From positions 212,849 to 276,848 of the forward strand of contig NZ_FZNW01000003.1 in assembly GCF_900188115.1 (NCBI RefSeq): a DNA stretch of 64,000 nt. The letters run 5' to 3'. Shown here in pieces: positions 42,341 to 53,273 of the stretch. Source of the stretch: Haloechinothrix alba. Its GTDB lineage: Bacteria > Actinomycetota > Actinomycetes > Mycobacteriales > Pseudonocardiaceae. The translations under genes were made by a program, and so were the position numbers. The notes beneath the pieces were generated by a model. It had not been told where the DNA came from. It worked only from the letters and a program-made list of their open reading frames with translations, and did not search any database. Every line of letters begins with the position of its first letter. The first letter of the stretch is position 1.

Positions 42341-43375
42341 TCAGGGAGTCGCGCGGGCGAGGCTGAGCGCGAACCGTCCCGCCGCGTCCGTCCACCAGCT
42401 GTGCAGCTCGAACCCGGCCGTGGCCAGCTCGGATGCCACGTGCTCGCGACGGAACTTCGTGGAGACCTCGGTACGCATCTCCTCGCCCTCTGTGAAGTTG
42501 ATCTCGAGACCGATCCCGGGGAGCGTGACGCGCATGTCCCGATCGGCACGCAGCCGCATCTCGATCCATTCCTGTCGCTCGTCCCACACCGCGCGGTGCG
42601 TGAACGCCTCTGGGACGAAGTCGGCGCCCAGCTCGGCGTTGAGGACGTGCAGGACGTTGCGGTTGAACTCGCCGGTCACTCCCTGGGAGTCGGCATAGGC
42701 ACGAACCAGGGTGTCGGGATCCTTGACCAGATCTGTGCCGAGCAGCAGCCATTCGCCACCGTCGAGAGCGTCGCGTAGCGAGGTCAGGAACTTGGCGCGC
42801 TCGTCGGGCAGCAGGTTCCCGATGGTGCCGCCGAGGAACGCGACCAGGCGGGGACGCGATCCGTCCGGCACAGCGAGGGAGCTGGTGAAGTCGTCGACGA
42901 CACCGTGCACGCGCAGCGCGGGGTAGGTCTCGGCGATGGCGTGCGCTGCCTCGCGAAGGGCCTGCTCGGAGACGTCGAGCGGGAAAAACTCGCGCAGGGT
43001 CCCAGAGGGGGTCCCAGAGGGAGCCACCGAGGTGCCCCCCTCGGTGGGGCCGTCCGGCGGCCCGTTCGCGCTGAACGCGTCCAGGAGTAGCCGCGTCTTG
43101 ACGGAGGATCCGGACCCGAGCTCGACCAGTGCCCCCGGCCGGGTGACGGTGGCGAGTTCGGGCGCGCGCTCGGCGAGGATCTCCCGTTCGGCGCGGGCCG
43201 GGTAGTACTCGGGGAGCCGCGTGATGTCCTCGAACAGCTCACTGCCCCTGGCGTCGTAGAACCATTTCGGGGGCAGCCACTTCGGCATCGAGGTGAGTCC
43301 GGTGAGGGCGTCGGCGCGCAGCGCCTCGGCCGCCTGTTCGGGCGTGTGCCGGATCTCGACGGTTGCTGGCGGCAT
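42341..43375 (-). CDS. egtD: Histidine N-alpha-trimethyltransferase EgtD
   Basis: SAM-dependent methyltransferase making hercynine (trimethylhistidine), the substrate of SenA. 344 residues: MPKWLPPKWFYDARGSELFEDITRLPEYYPARAE, then GALVELGSGSSVKTRLLLDA (SAM site), LVAFLGGTIGNLLP and the C-terminal RAVWDERQEWIEMRL, HVASELATAGFELHSWWTDAAGRFALSLA are characteristic. ATG 43375 has GAGGTG just upstream. Residues about 104-126 form a Gly/Pro/Ser-rich insertion encoded by a 12-bp tandem repeat and a hairpin, absent from typical EgtD. Same strand as senA, 201 bp upstream. Confidence 0.92.
   Translation of the reverse strand: MPPATVEIRHTPEQAAEALRADALTGLTSMPKWLPPKWFYDARGSELFEDITRLPEYYPARAEREILAERAPELATVTRPGALVELGSGSSVKTRLLLDAFSANGPPDGPTEGGTSVAPSGTPSGTLREFFPLDVSEQALREAAHAIAETYPALRVHGVVDDFTSSLAVPDGSRPRLVAFLGGTIGNLLPDERAKFLTSLRDALDGGEWLLLGTDLVKDPDTLVRAYADSQGVTGEFNRNVLHVLNAELGADFVPEAFTHRAVWDERQEWIEMRLRADRDMRVTLPGIGLEINFTEGEEMRTEVSTKFRREHVASELATAGFELHSWWTDAAGRFALSLARATP
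42998..43047. repeat. 12-bp tandem repeat plus 9-bp hairpin inside egtD
   Basis: GGTCCCAGAGGG occurs twice in direct tandem (42998-43009, 43010-43021). CCACCGAGG (43024-43032) then pairs with CCTCGGTGG (43039-43047) around TGCCCC. Together they encode the extra Pro/Ser/Gly/Thr loop of EgtD. The compact repeat-plus-hairpin looks like a small element inserted in frame. Confidence 0.7.
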
Positions 43376-43593
43376 GGTCACCTCGCAGTGAGCTGATGGA
43401 CGGTCGCCCATGATGATCTCTGACGAGGGGACACAGGGAAAGCTGTCACGCCTGCGTCCTTGTTCATAGTCGGGCAGTCCACCACGTCGCCGTCCCCGAA
43501 CATCATGGGTCACTTGCAGTTTCCGCCCGCGAGTCGGCTACGCCGACCCTCGTCCGCAAACGCGTGGACAGCCCTCCGAGCCTCCGGCGGGGA

Positions 43594-43640
43594 TCACACC
43601 CCGGCCGGGGCGGGCATCGCCCGTGCCGGCCGGGGTGTGA
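43594..43640 (-). terminator. Long hairpin terminator of the clpC-like gene
   Basis: Bases 43594-43615 pair with 43619-43640 around loop ATC. The outer 15 bp (TCACACCCCGGCCGG) are perfect, followed by a 2-bp mismatch and 5 more pairs. It begins 11 bp beyond the clpC stop on the minus strand and separates it from egtD. No U-tract. Confidence 0.65.
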
Positions 43641-43650
43641 CCGGCTGGCG

Positions 43651-46167
<2,517 letters not shown>

Positions 46168-46327
46168 TCCTACCCCCTTCGGGAGGTTATCGAGTGATGT
46201 GCACCCGACAGAACGTCGGTGGACGCCCGATTGTTTCCGGTGCGACTCGCGGCGTTATGTGCGTCACTTCAGCCCAGCTCACGGTGGTGAGTGGGAACAA
46301 AATGGAATGGCAGAGCGTTCTATCGGA

Positions 46328-46606
46328 CTAGCTTTCGCCGAGAGAGAACGTCGACTCCGTCTCGGCCCGGGAATACGACCGGAATGCTATGTGCGTGTCG
46401 GTCTTGAGAACGCCCGGAACCCTGTTGATCCGCTCGGGAATGACCGTCGCGAGGTCCTGATGGTCGGGCACTCTGACGATGGCGACGATGTCAATCTCGC
46501 CCGCGCACGAGTACGCCTCCGACACACCGTCGATCTCGGCGATCGCTTGAGCTGTCGCGGGCAGCTTGTCCGGTGCGGCGTGCACGAGCACGATCGCGGT
46601 GATCAC
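46328..46606 (-). CDS. Stand-alone Lrp/AsnC ligand-binding (RAM) domain protein
   Basis: A 92-residue protein equal to the C-terminal effector domain of Lrp/AsnC regulators, without the HTH. MITAIVLVHAAPDKLPATAQAIAEIDGVSEAYSCAGEIDIVAIVRVPDHQDLATVIPERINRVPGVLKTDTHIAF shows the beta-alpha-beta RAM fold. GTG 46606 follows GGAGG by about 5 bp. Such proteins bind amino acids or modulate full-length Lrp partners. It sits upstream of the clpC-like gene (160 bp) but is separately transcribed in all likelihood. Confidence 0.85.
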   Translation of the reverse strand: MITAIVLVHAAPDKLPATAQAIAEIDGVSEAYSCAGEIDIVAIVRVPDHQDLATVIPERINRVPGVLKTDTHIAFRSYSRAETESTFSLGES

Positions 46607-46762
46607 AGTAGCCTCCTTGACTGGCCCTGGACGTCGGGTGCCCGTTGATCATAGCCCGTCCTCGCCGGTGCGATGAGTTTTCCTCCGTGCCCTTGTCCAT
46701 CCCTGTGACAGGCCGCGTAAGCGGGCCGCAACGAACCAGCACGCCGATAGTGGAGGGTAACC

Positions 46763-47167
46763 ATGCCTACGAAAGCCTTCGTGAACCTGCCGGTCAAGGA
46801 CCTGACGAAGTCGGTCGCGTTCTTCACCGAGCTGGGCTTCGAGTTCGATCCGAAGTTCACCGACGACAACGCCACCTGCATGATCGTCAACGACGGTGTC
46901 GCGGTCATGCTGCTGGTCGAGGAGTTCTTTGGCAACTTCACCAGCAAGAAGCCCTGCGACACGGGCACACACGCCGAGGCGATCATCGCGCTGTCCGCGG
47001 ACAGCAGGGACGAGGTGGACAGCCTGGTCGACCGCGCGCTGAGTGCGGGCGGGAGTCCGTCGAACGAGCCGATAGATATGGAAGGCATGTACGGGCGCAG
47101 CTTCCAGGACGTCGACGGGCACAACTGGGAAGTCATGTACATGGACCCGAGCGTGATGGGGCAGTAG
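46763..47167 (+). CDS. VOC-family protein (glyoxalase/bleomycin-resistance fold)
   Basis: A 134-residue vicinal-oxygen-chelate protein with two beta-alpha-beta-beta-beta units: KAFVNLPVKDLTKSVAFFTELGFEFDPKFTDDNATCMIVNDGVAVMLLVEE and AIIALSADSRDEVDSLVDRALSAGG...DMEGMYGRSFQDVDGHNWEVMYMD. It belongs to the PhnB/glyoxalase-like group with no assigned substrate. Starts ATG 46763 after GGAGGG about 6 bp upstream. It stands alone. Confidence 0.85.
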   Translation: MPTKAFVNLPVKDLTKSVAFFTELGFEFDPKFTDDNATCMIVNDGVAVMLLVEEFFGNFTSKKPCDTGTHAEAIIALSADSRDEVDSLVDRALSAGGSPSNEPIDMEGMYGRSFQDVDGHNWEVMYMDPSVMGQ

Positions 47168-47194
47168 GCCACGCGGGAACGGTCGCGCCTCGCC

Positions 47195-49132
47195 CTATCG
47201 CCGCGCGAGGCGCGACCGGCGGTGGGCGGCCATCCGAACGGGGGCGTTGACCGAGCCGTAGCCCGCGTAGCCGCCGACGCGCTGGACGATCTCGAAGAAC
47301 ACCCGTGAGCCGAGCATCTCGGTGTAGAGATGGAAGAACGCACCGTGCTCGTCCTGGTCGTAGAGCACGTCGCAGGCGCGCATCCGCGCGATCAGGTCGG
47401 CGTCGAGCTCCAGCCGGGCCTCGAGGTCGTCGTAGTAGTTGTCCGGGACCGGAAGGATCTCGCCGCCGCGCTCGCGCATCGCCTGGGCGCTGGCGAAGAT
47501 GTCGTCGGAGGCGAACGCGATGTGCTGCGGGTCGGGCACGCCCGGCGCCCACTCGCCCCTGCGAAGCAGCGTGCTGTTCAGGGCGATCCGCACGTCGCCA
47601 TCGACGTCGGTCACGGCCCTGCTGCGCATCAGGCCGAACGGCGCGGCGTACTCGGCGTCGTGGTGCGGCTCGAGACCGAGCACCGACCGGTAGAACAGGC
47701 CTGCCTCGTCGAACCAGTCGAACGGCTGGGTCAGGGCGACATGGTCGGTGCGGGCCAGGCCCGTTCCGCCTGCGGTCTCGGTGCCGGTGAGGATGAAGTC
47801 GGACAGCCAGCCCACGTCGTCCTCCGCGCCGGTGCGGCAGAAGAACACCGCCGTGCCGTCCGGCGCGGCCACCGACGACAGGTCCGCCTCCGCGGGCCCT
47901 CGCGTGCGCGGCAGCACCGGGGCGAGCAACGCCTCGGCCCTGCGGGCGGAGCTCGCCGGGTCGAGACTGTCCACGGCCAACGCGCGTATCTCGGCGACCC
48001 CGCCGGGCTCGTCGCCCGCGTCGACGGTGTTGAGCAGCACCCGTGCGGTGCCCTGCTGCCAGAGCTGCACCGGCTTGGACCGGTGCTGGCCCCTGTGCGC
48101 GAAACCCATCGTGGCCAGCGCCCGCTCCACCCTCGCTGCCGAGCGCGCGTCCACCCCCAGCTCGGTGAAGGCGTGGCCGGTCAGCTCCGCAGCGCCGGGT
48201 AGTGACCCGGCTGCGGCTCCGGTCGCGGTCCCGGTTGTGGCCCCGGTTGTGGCCGGGACCGCAGCCCGTTCGGTAGCGACCGCGCGACCGCGGTGGTCGA
48301 CGGCCTCGTCGAGGGTGCGCAGGGAGCGCATCGCGTCCACAGCCGTGCGGTTGGGGTCGGACTGGCGGAAGACGTCGTTGAACACCTCGAGCGACAGCGG
48401 ACCCGAGTAGCCGGTGTCCAGCACGTCCCGCAGGAAGGTGGGCAGGTCGAAAGCGCCCTGGCGGGGGAACAGCCGGTGGTGCCTGCTCCACTGCAGCACG
48501 TCCATGGACAGCTGTGGCGCATCGGCCAGCTGCAGGAAGAACAGCTTCTCGCCGGGGATCCCGGCGATGCCGGACGGGGAGGGCTCGCGGGAGAGCACGT
48601 GGAAGCTGTCCAGGCACAACCCGAGCGCGGGATGGTCGCCGCGCCGGACGATATCCCAGGAACGGGCCCATGTGTCGACGTAACGCCCCCACGCAAGCGC
48701 CTCGTAGGCGATCCGGATCCCGCGTCGCGAGGCATGCTCGGCCAGGGTGCGTAGCTGTGCGGCTGCCAGCTCGTCGTCATCGACAGCGTGCGGCGATACG
48801 GTCGAGCACACCAGCATGGTCGAGGTGCCGAGCCGCTCCATGACGTCGAACTTGCGCTCGGCCCGGCGGAGACCGGCATGCAACCGGTCCTCGTCGACCC
48901 CCTCGAAGTCCCGGAACGGCTGGTACAGCTCGATCGACAGGCCGAGGTCCGCGCACAGCCTGCCTACTTCCTCCGGCGAGGCGGGGGAGGCGATGAGGTC
49001 GTTCTCGAAGATCTCCACCCCGTCGAACCCCGCTGCGGCCGCGGCTTCCAGCTTGTCCTCCAGCGTGCCGGACAGGCACACGGTGGCGATGCTGGTGCGC
49101 ATGCCACCGCCGTGCGGGTGTGCGTGTGTCAT
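47195..49132 (-). CDS. 3-dehydroshikimate dehydratase with C-terminal HPPD-like domain (QsuB type)
   Basis: A 645-residue fusion. The N-terminal half is a TIM-barrel (AP-endonuclease-2 fold): MRTSIATVCLSGTLEDKLEAAAAAGFDGVEIFENDL, IELYQPFRDFEG, IAYEALAWGRY, LCLDSFHVL, LSLEVFND, giving the metal-binding residues. The C-terminal half is a 4-hydroxyphenylpyruvate-dioxygenase-like VOC domain with metal ligands in TDHVALTQP, PQHIAFASDD and FFEIVQR. This architecture is QsuB/QuiC-like 3-dehydroshikimate dehydratase, which makes protocatechuate from quinate or shikimate. ATG 49132 (GAGGAGG upstream) overlaps the Gfo/Idh stop. The VOC half is of uncertain activity. Ring-cleavage genes are not in the window. 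Confidence 0.87.
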   Translation of the reverse strand: MTHAHPHGGGMRTSIATVCLSGTLEDKLEAAAAAGFDGVEIFENDLIASPASPEEVGRLCADLGLSIELYQPFRDFEGVDEDRLHAGLRRAERKFDVMERLGTSTMLVCSTVSPHAVDDDELAAAQLRTLAEHASRRGIRIAYEALAWGRYVDTWARSWDIVRRGDHPALGLCLDSFHVLSREPSPSGIAGIPGEKLFFLQLADAPQLSMDVLQWSRHHRLFPRQGAFDLPTFLRDVLDTGYSGPLSLEVFNDVFRQSDPNRTAVDAMRSLRTLDEAVDHRGRAVATERAAVPATTGATTGTATGAAAGSLPGAAELTGHAFTELGVDARSAARVERALATMGFAHRGQHRSKPVQLWQQGTARVLLNTVDAGDEPGGVAEIRALAVDSLDPASSARRAEALLAPVLPRTRGPAEADLSSVAAPDGTAVFFCRTGAEDDVGWLSDFILTGTETAGGTGLARTDHVALTQPFDWFDEAGLFYRSVLGLEPHHDAEYAAPFGLMRSRAVTDVDGDVRIALNSTLLRRGEWAPGVPDPQHIAFASDDIFASAQAMRERGGEILPVPDNYYDDLEARLELDADLIARMRACDVLYDQDEHGAFFHLYTEMLGSRVFFEIVQRVGGYAGYGSVNAPVRMAAHRRSRLARR

Positions 49133-50235
49133 GGCGTTCCCTCCTCGTGTGCCGGATGACTGGCCTGCTCCGCGTTCCCGGGGATCGCCACAGGGCCATT
49201 GGTGCGGGCCGCCGCCGCGATCGCCTGGGTCGCCCGCAGCGTGCGTACGCCGTCCTGGCCCGTGACGAGGGGCGGCGTTCCGGCACGGAGCACGTCGTGG
49301 AAGTGGTCGAGCTGGGCGCGCAGCGGGTCGCGGCGTGGCACATCGACCACCGATGTGTCGAACGGCTCGGTCCAGCCGGGCTGCCCCTGGTAGGTCGTCA
49401 GCCGCATGGTGGGCACGGCAAGCGATCCCCGGGTTCCGGTGACGACGTAGCAGTCCTCGTCGCCGGCGTGCGCGTAACGGGGGTTCTCCCCCGACGTCTG
49501 CTCCCAGCTCCGTGTCGACGCGGCGGTGTCGGACAGCAGGAACGTCCCGAGCGCGCCGCCGGCGAAGCGCAAGCCGATCGCGACGGTGTCCTCGACCGTG
49601 AACCCCCGGGCGCTCGTCGAGGCGGTGGCCTGCACTTCGACGATCTCCCCGCACAGCGCGCGCAGGTTGTCGACCTCGTGGATCATGTTGATCAGGATGG
49701 GGCCGCCACCGGGGTCGCGACGCCACGGCGCGGCTTCGAAGTAGCCGTCCGGTTTGTAGAACAGCGCGCTGCCCATGAGGGCGACAGGGGAACCGAGCGT
49801 TCCGCGCGCCACGATCTCCTGCGCGGTGGCCAGGATGGGGCTGTGCCGGCGATGGTGGCCCACCAGAAGCGGGACGCCCGCAGCGGACGCGGCCGCGACC
49901 AGCTTCTCGGCGTCGGCGACGTTGTCGGCGATGGGTTTCTCCACGAGTACCGGCACGCCTGCGGCGACACACTCCAGCGCGCAGCCGACGTGCTGGGTGT
50001 TCGGTGTGGCGACGACGGCACCGTCCGAGCGGGATACGGAGAACGCCTCGGCCGGTGACGCGTACCGCGGTACGCCTGCCTGCTCGGCGAGGTCGCCTGC
50101 GGCCGGGTCGGGATCGATGATCGCCGCGAGCCTGCACGCAGGGTGCTCCCGCACGAGCGCGATGTGCGTGCGGCCGATCAGCCCTGCGCCGACGACAGCT
50201 ATGGCAGCGCTATCCGTTGTGGTCATTTCCGGCAT
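49129..50235 (-). CDS. Gfo/Idh/MocA-family oxidoreductase, probable quinate/shikimate dehydrogenase
   Basis: A 368-residue NAD(P)-dependent dehydrogenase. The Rossmann motif is VVGAGLIGRTHIALV, the family signature VEKPIADNVADAE contains the EKP motif, and GGPILINMIHEVDNLRALCGE carries the catalytic His region. Related enzymes oxidise inositols, quinate or shikimate, and glucose derivatives. ATG 50235 is used; ATG 50226 is equally possible. Its stop overlaps the dehydratase start, and TRAP importer genes lie upstream in the same direction. The quinate/shikimate role is inferred from the dehydratase partner. Confidence 0.83.
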   Translation of the reverse strand: MPEMTTTDSAAIAVVGAGLIGRTHIALVREHPACRLAAIIDPDPAAGDLAEQAGVPRYASPAEAFSVSRSDGAVVATPNTQHVGCALECVAAGVPVLVEKPIADNVADAEKLVAAASAAGVPLLVGHHRRHSPILATAQEIVARGTLGSPVALMGSALFYKPDGYFEAAPWRRDPGGGPILINMIHEVDNLRALCGEIVEVQATASTSARGFTVEDTVAIGLRFAGGALGTFLLSDTAASTRSWEQTSGENPRYAHAGDEDCYVVTGTRGSLAVPTMRLTTYQGQPGWTEPFDTSVVDVPRRDPLRAQLDHFHDVLRAGTPPLVTGQDGVRTLRATQAIAAAARTNGPVAIPGNAEQASHPAHEEGTP

Positions 50236-50359
50236 CGCCCGGTCGGCATGTGGACGTGCACTTCGGGTAGTCCTTCCCGGAGTCTGCGGTGAGGTGGACC
50301 GGTGGGCGGTGGGGAGCTCGGGAGCCGCCGGATCTCCCCACCGCCGGGCCGCGTGAGGG

Positions 50360-51388
50360 TCAGGACGTGCTCTCGCGGGTCTTCTCGTAGAACTCGAGCT
50401 GCTTGCCGTCGAGATTGTCCAGGAAGTACTCCTCGGTCCTCGCCCGGAACGCGTCGCGGTCGACATCATCGACTATCTCGACGTCACCGCCCTGCTCCCA
50501 TTCCCGGATGATCTCGTCCTCGTCCTCCTCGATGCACGTCCGGTTCTCCTGCCGTGTCTCGTGCACGGCCGCGGCGAGGGCATCCTGCTGCTCGCCCGAG
50601 AGCTCCTGCCAGCGGTCCTCCGAGATCACGATCATCTGCGAGCCTGTCTGGTGACCACTCATGCTGACGTGGCTCTGCACCTCGTCGAAGCTCTTCTCGG
50701 CGATCGTCGGGATCGGGTTCTCCTGCCCGTCGATGACCCCTTGCTGCAGGCTGACGTAGACCTCCTCGAAGGCCACCGGCGTGGCTTCCGCGCCCATCGC
50801 CTCGGCGTTGGTCAGGTAGGTGGGAGAGTCGGGGAACCGCATCCGCAGCCCCTCGAGGTCCCCGGGCGTGCGGATCGGCTCGTTGGCGCTGAAGTGCCGC
50901 ATCCCGAAGTACCACGTGTCCAGCACCCGAGCGCCGGTCTCCTCCCGGAAGCCCGCGAAGACCTCGTCGGCCGCCCCGCCGTCGACGACCTCGAACAGGT
51001 GGTCCGGACCGTCGATGGCGTAGGCCATGTCGAACACGCCGATCGGAGCGTAGGCCGAGGCGAGCGCGGACGAGCCCTGCACGTCCATGTCGACGTCACC
51101 GGACATCACCGAGGTGAACCGCTCGTCGTCGGCGCCGAGCTGGCTGTCCGGAAACGTCTCGATCTCCACGCCGGCGTCCTGCTCGGCAACCTTCTCGGCC
51201 ACCCGCTCGATGCCGCAGCGTGTGTGGGGGTGGTTGGTGGTGTAGCTGTTGGCGAAGGACAGCGTCACGGACCCGTCCTCGCCGCCGTTGCCGTCGCCGC
51301 CTGCCGCGTTGCAGGCGGCGGCCAGCAGGGCTGTGGCCGGCAGGACGGCCACCAGCCGGAGCTGCTTGCGTTTCGTGCTGTGTCGCAT
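50360..51388 (-). CDS. TRAP transporter substrate-binding lipoprotein (DctP)
   Basis: A 342-residue DctP-family protein. A signal peptide ends in lipobox AAAC. The mature domain begins VTLSFANSYTTNHPHTRCGIERVAEKVAEQ, followed by SQLGADDERFTSVMSGDVDMDVQGSSALAS and GLRMRFPDSPTYLTNAEAMGAEATPVAFEEVYVSLQQGVIDGQENPIPTI, the usual carboxylate-binding region (Arg178-type Arg in RMRF). ATG 51388 follows AAGGAG by 6-7 bp. Co-directional with dctM and dctQ just upstream. Substrate probably an organic acid such as quinate or shikimate. Confidence 0.88.
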   Translation of the reverse strand: MRHSTKRKQLRLVAVLPATALLAAACNAAGGDGNGGEDGSVTLSFANSYTTNHPHTRCGIERVAEKVAEQDAGVEIETFPDSQLGADDERFTSVMSGDVDMDVQGSSALASAYAPIGVFDMAYAIDGPDHLFEVVDGGAADEVFAGFREETGARVLDTWYFGMRHFSANEPIRTPGDLEGLRMRFPDSPTYLTNAEAMGAEATPVAFEEVYVSLQQGVIDGQENPIPTIAEKSFDEVQSHVSMSGHQTGSQMIVISEDRWQELSGEQQDALAAAVHETRQENRTCIEEDEDEIIREWEQGGDVEIVDDVDRDAFRARTEEYFLDNLDGKQLEFYEKTRESTS

Positions 51389-51444
51389 CGTTGTCTCCTT
51401 ACGGTGACGGGCGGTACCGGGTCGGCCGCCCACTCGTTGGACCG

Positions 51445-52719
51445 TCATAAACCGAGTGCGTGAGGCAGGCCCAGTACGACGGACGGGACGAACGTGACGA
51501 GCAGCAACACGGCTACCAGGGGGATCAGGAACGGTGCCGTGCCGCGGAAGACCTCGTGTACCGGGGTGTCGGTCACCGGGCTCATCACGTAGAGAACCAT
51601 GCCGATCGGCGGGGTCAGCAGTCCGATCATCAGGTTCAGGATCACGATGACGCCGAAGTGCAGCGGATCGACGCCGAACTGGACGGCGATCGGCAGCAGG
51701 ATCGGCACCGTGATCACCAGGGCCGATGTTCCCTCCAGAACCGATCCGATCAGGATCAGCAGGACGTTGACGATGAGCAGGAAGACGATCTGGCTGTCGG
51801 TGATGCCCAGCATCGCCTCGGCGATCGCCTGTGGGACCTGCTCGCGGGCAAGGATCCAGCCGAGCAGCCCGGACGCGGCGATGATCAGCGTGATCGACGC
51901 CGTGGTGGTGGCTGTGTCGCGCACGATCGAGCCGAGGTCACGCAGGCTCAGCTTGCGGTAGGCCAGTCCCAGTACCAGGACGTAGGCTGCGGCGACGGCG
52001 GCCGCCTCGGTGGGGGTGAACAGTCCGCCGAGGATCCCGCCGAGGATGATGACGGGCGCGCCGAGCGGGCCGAGTACGTGCAGGGTCGCCGTGCGGAAGC
52101 GCCGCCAGGCGAAGGGTTCCCCGCGCAGCCCGGTTTGCCACCGCGACCAGATGAACACGGCCAGCGCAAGGCCGGTCGCCATCAGCGCGGCCGGAACGAT
52201 CGATGCGGCGAACAGCGCGCCGGTGGACACCGCGGCGACGGAGGCGTAGATGATCGCGGGGATGCTCGGCGGCATCACCGGACCGATCACGCTGGAGGCC
52301 GCGGTCAGGCCCACGGCGAACTTCCGCGGGTAGTTGTTGCGCATCATCGCGGGCACCTCGACCTTGCCGAGGCCTGCCGCGTCGGCGAGTGCCGACCCGC
52401 TCATCCAGGAGAAGCCGAGGCTGACGCCGATGTTGACGTAGCCGAGACTTGCCCGGAGCCTGCCGACGGTGGCCAGGGCGAACTCGAACAGCCGCTCGGC
52501 GATGCCGGTGTGGTTGGCGATGACACCGACGAGGATGAACAGCGGTACCGCCAGTAACGGGAAGCTGTCCACGGCCTCGGTGACCATGCGCAGGCTCAAC
52601 CCGGTCGACCGGCCCCCGGCGATCATGTAGACGAGGCAGGGCCCGAGGATGGCGAAAGCGGCCGGAACTCGCAGTACCAGCAGCGTGGCGATGCCCAGAG
52701 CCAGTAGCATCATGCTCAT
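51445..52719 (-). CDS. TRAP transporter large permease (DctM)
   Basis: A 424-residue, 12-13-TM permease. SFPLLAVPLFILVGVIANHTGIAERLFEFALATVGRLRASLGYVNIGVSLGFSWMSGSALADAAGLG is a classic DctM segment, as are GPVMPPSIPAIIYASVA and FTPTEAAAVAAAYVL. ATG 52719 overlaps the dctQ stop (ATGA), so the pair is coupled. Complete gene. Confidence 0.92.
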   Translation of the reverse strand: MSMMLLALGIATLLVLRVPAAFAILGPCLVYMIAGGRSTGLSLRMVTEAVDSFPLLAVPLFILVGVIANHTGIAERLFEFALATVGRLRASLGYVNIGVSLGFSWMSGSALADAAGLGKVEVPAMMRNNYPRKFAVGLTAASSVIGPVMPPSIPAIIYASVAAVSTGALFAASIVPAALMATGLALAVFIWSRWQTGLRGEPFAWRRFRTATLHVLGPLGAPVIILGGILGGLFTPTEAAAVAAAYVLVLGLAYRKLSLRDLGSIVRDTATTTASITLIIAASGLLGWILAREQVPQAIAEAMLGITDSQIVFLLIVNVLLILIGSVLEGTSALVITVPILLPIAVQFGVDPLHFGVIVILNLMIGLLTPPIGMVLYVMSPVTDTPVHEVFRGTAPFLIPLVAVLLLVTFVPSVVLGLPHALGL

Positions 52720-53273
52720 CCCGCCTGCCCTCCTGCACCGTCGCCTGCCTGTTCGCCTGCCGGGTCGCCGTTGCCCGCGCCAGGGGCGACGATCGCGACG
52801 AGCGCGCGGATCGCCGTGAGCACGAGCCCGATCAGCGGGATCACGTAGAGCCACTTGACCGGCATTCCCAGGCCCGGCGAGGTCTGCAGCGGGGGCAGCT
52901 GCAGCAACTCGACGGCCTCGTAGGCGAACCCGGCGCACACCGCGGCGACGACCAGGTTGGCCACGACCTCCACGAACCGCAGCGCGCCGGCCGGCACGGA
53001 ATGGTCGATCAGCTTCAGGGTGATGTGGCTGTCGCGACCCATCAGGTAGCCGGCCACCGCGAAGGTCAGCCACACCAGGCTGAACCGGGCCAGCTCGCCT
53101 GCCCAGGTCCAGCTGTCCATCGGAAGGTAGCGCTGGAGTGCCTGGATGAGCATGAGCGCGAAGACGAGCACGACCAGTGCGCTGCCGAGGATCTGCTCGC
53201 CGCGCGCGAGCAGGCGCAGCACCGCGAAGCCCGGGCCGGCGCGCCCTCCGGGACCGTCCGGTTGGCGTCTCAT
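52716..53273 (-). CDS. TRAP transporter small permease (DctQ)
   Basis: A 185-residue, four-TM protein: LRLLARGEQILGSALVVLVFALMLIQALQRYLP, SWTWAGELARFSLVWLTFAVAGYLMGRDSHI and VEVVANLVVAAVCAGFAYEAVELL are typical DctQ helices. ATG 53273 overlaps the zinc dehydrogenase stop (ATGA), and the stop overlaps dctM. The Gly/Ala/Asp-rich C-terminal tail is not conserved. Confidence 0.9.
   Translation of the reverse strand: MRRQPDGPGGRAGPGFAVLRLLARGEQILGSALVVLVFALMLIQALQRYLPMDSWTWAGELARFSLVWLTFAVAGYLMGRDSHITLKLIDHSVPAGALRFVEVVANLVVAAVCAGFAYEAVELLQLPPLQTSPGLGMPVKWLYVIPLIGLVLTAIRALVAIVAPGAGNGDPAGEQAGDGAGGQAG

Noticed and set aside
46212..46238. Possible SigH/SigR promoter (GGAA-N20-GTT on the minus strand) for the clpC-like gene
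   Set aside because: The short elements and loose spacing are expected by chance in a 160-bp spacer; no second supporting site such as a HAIR or CtsR/ClgR box was seen.
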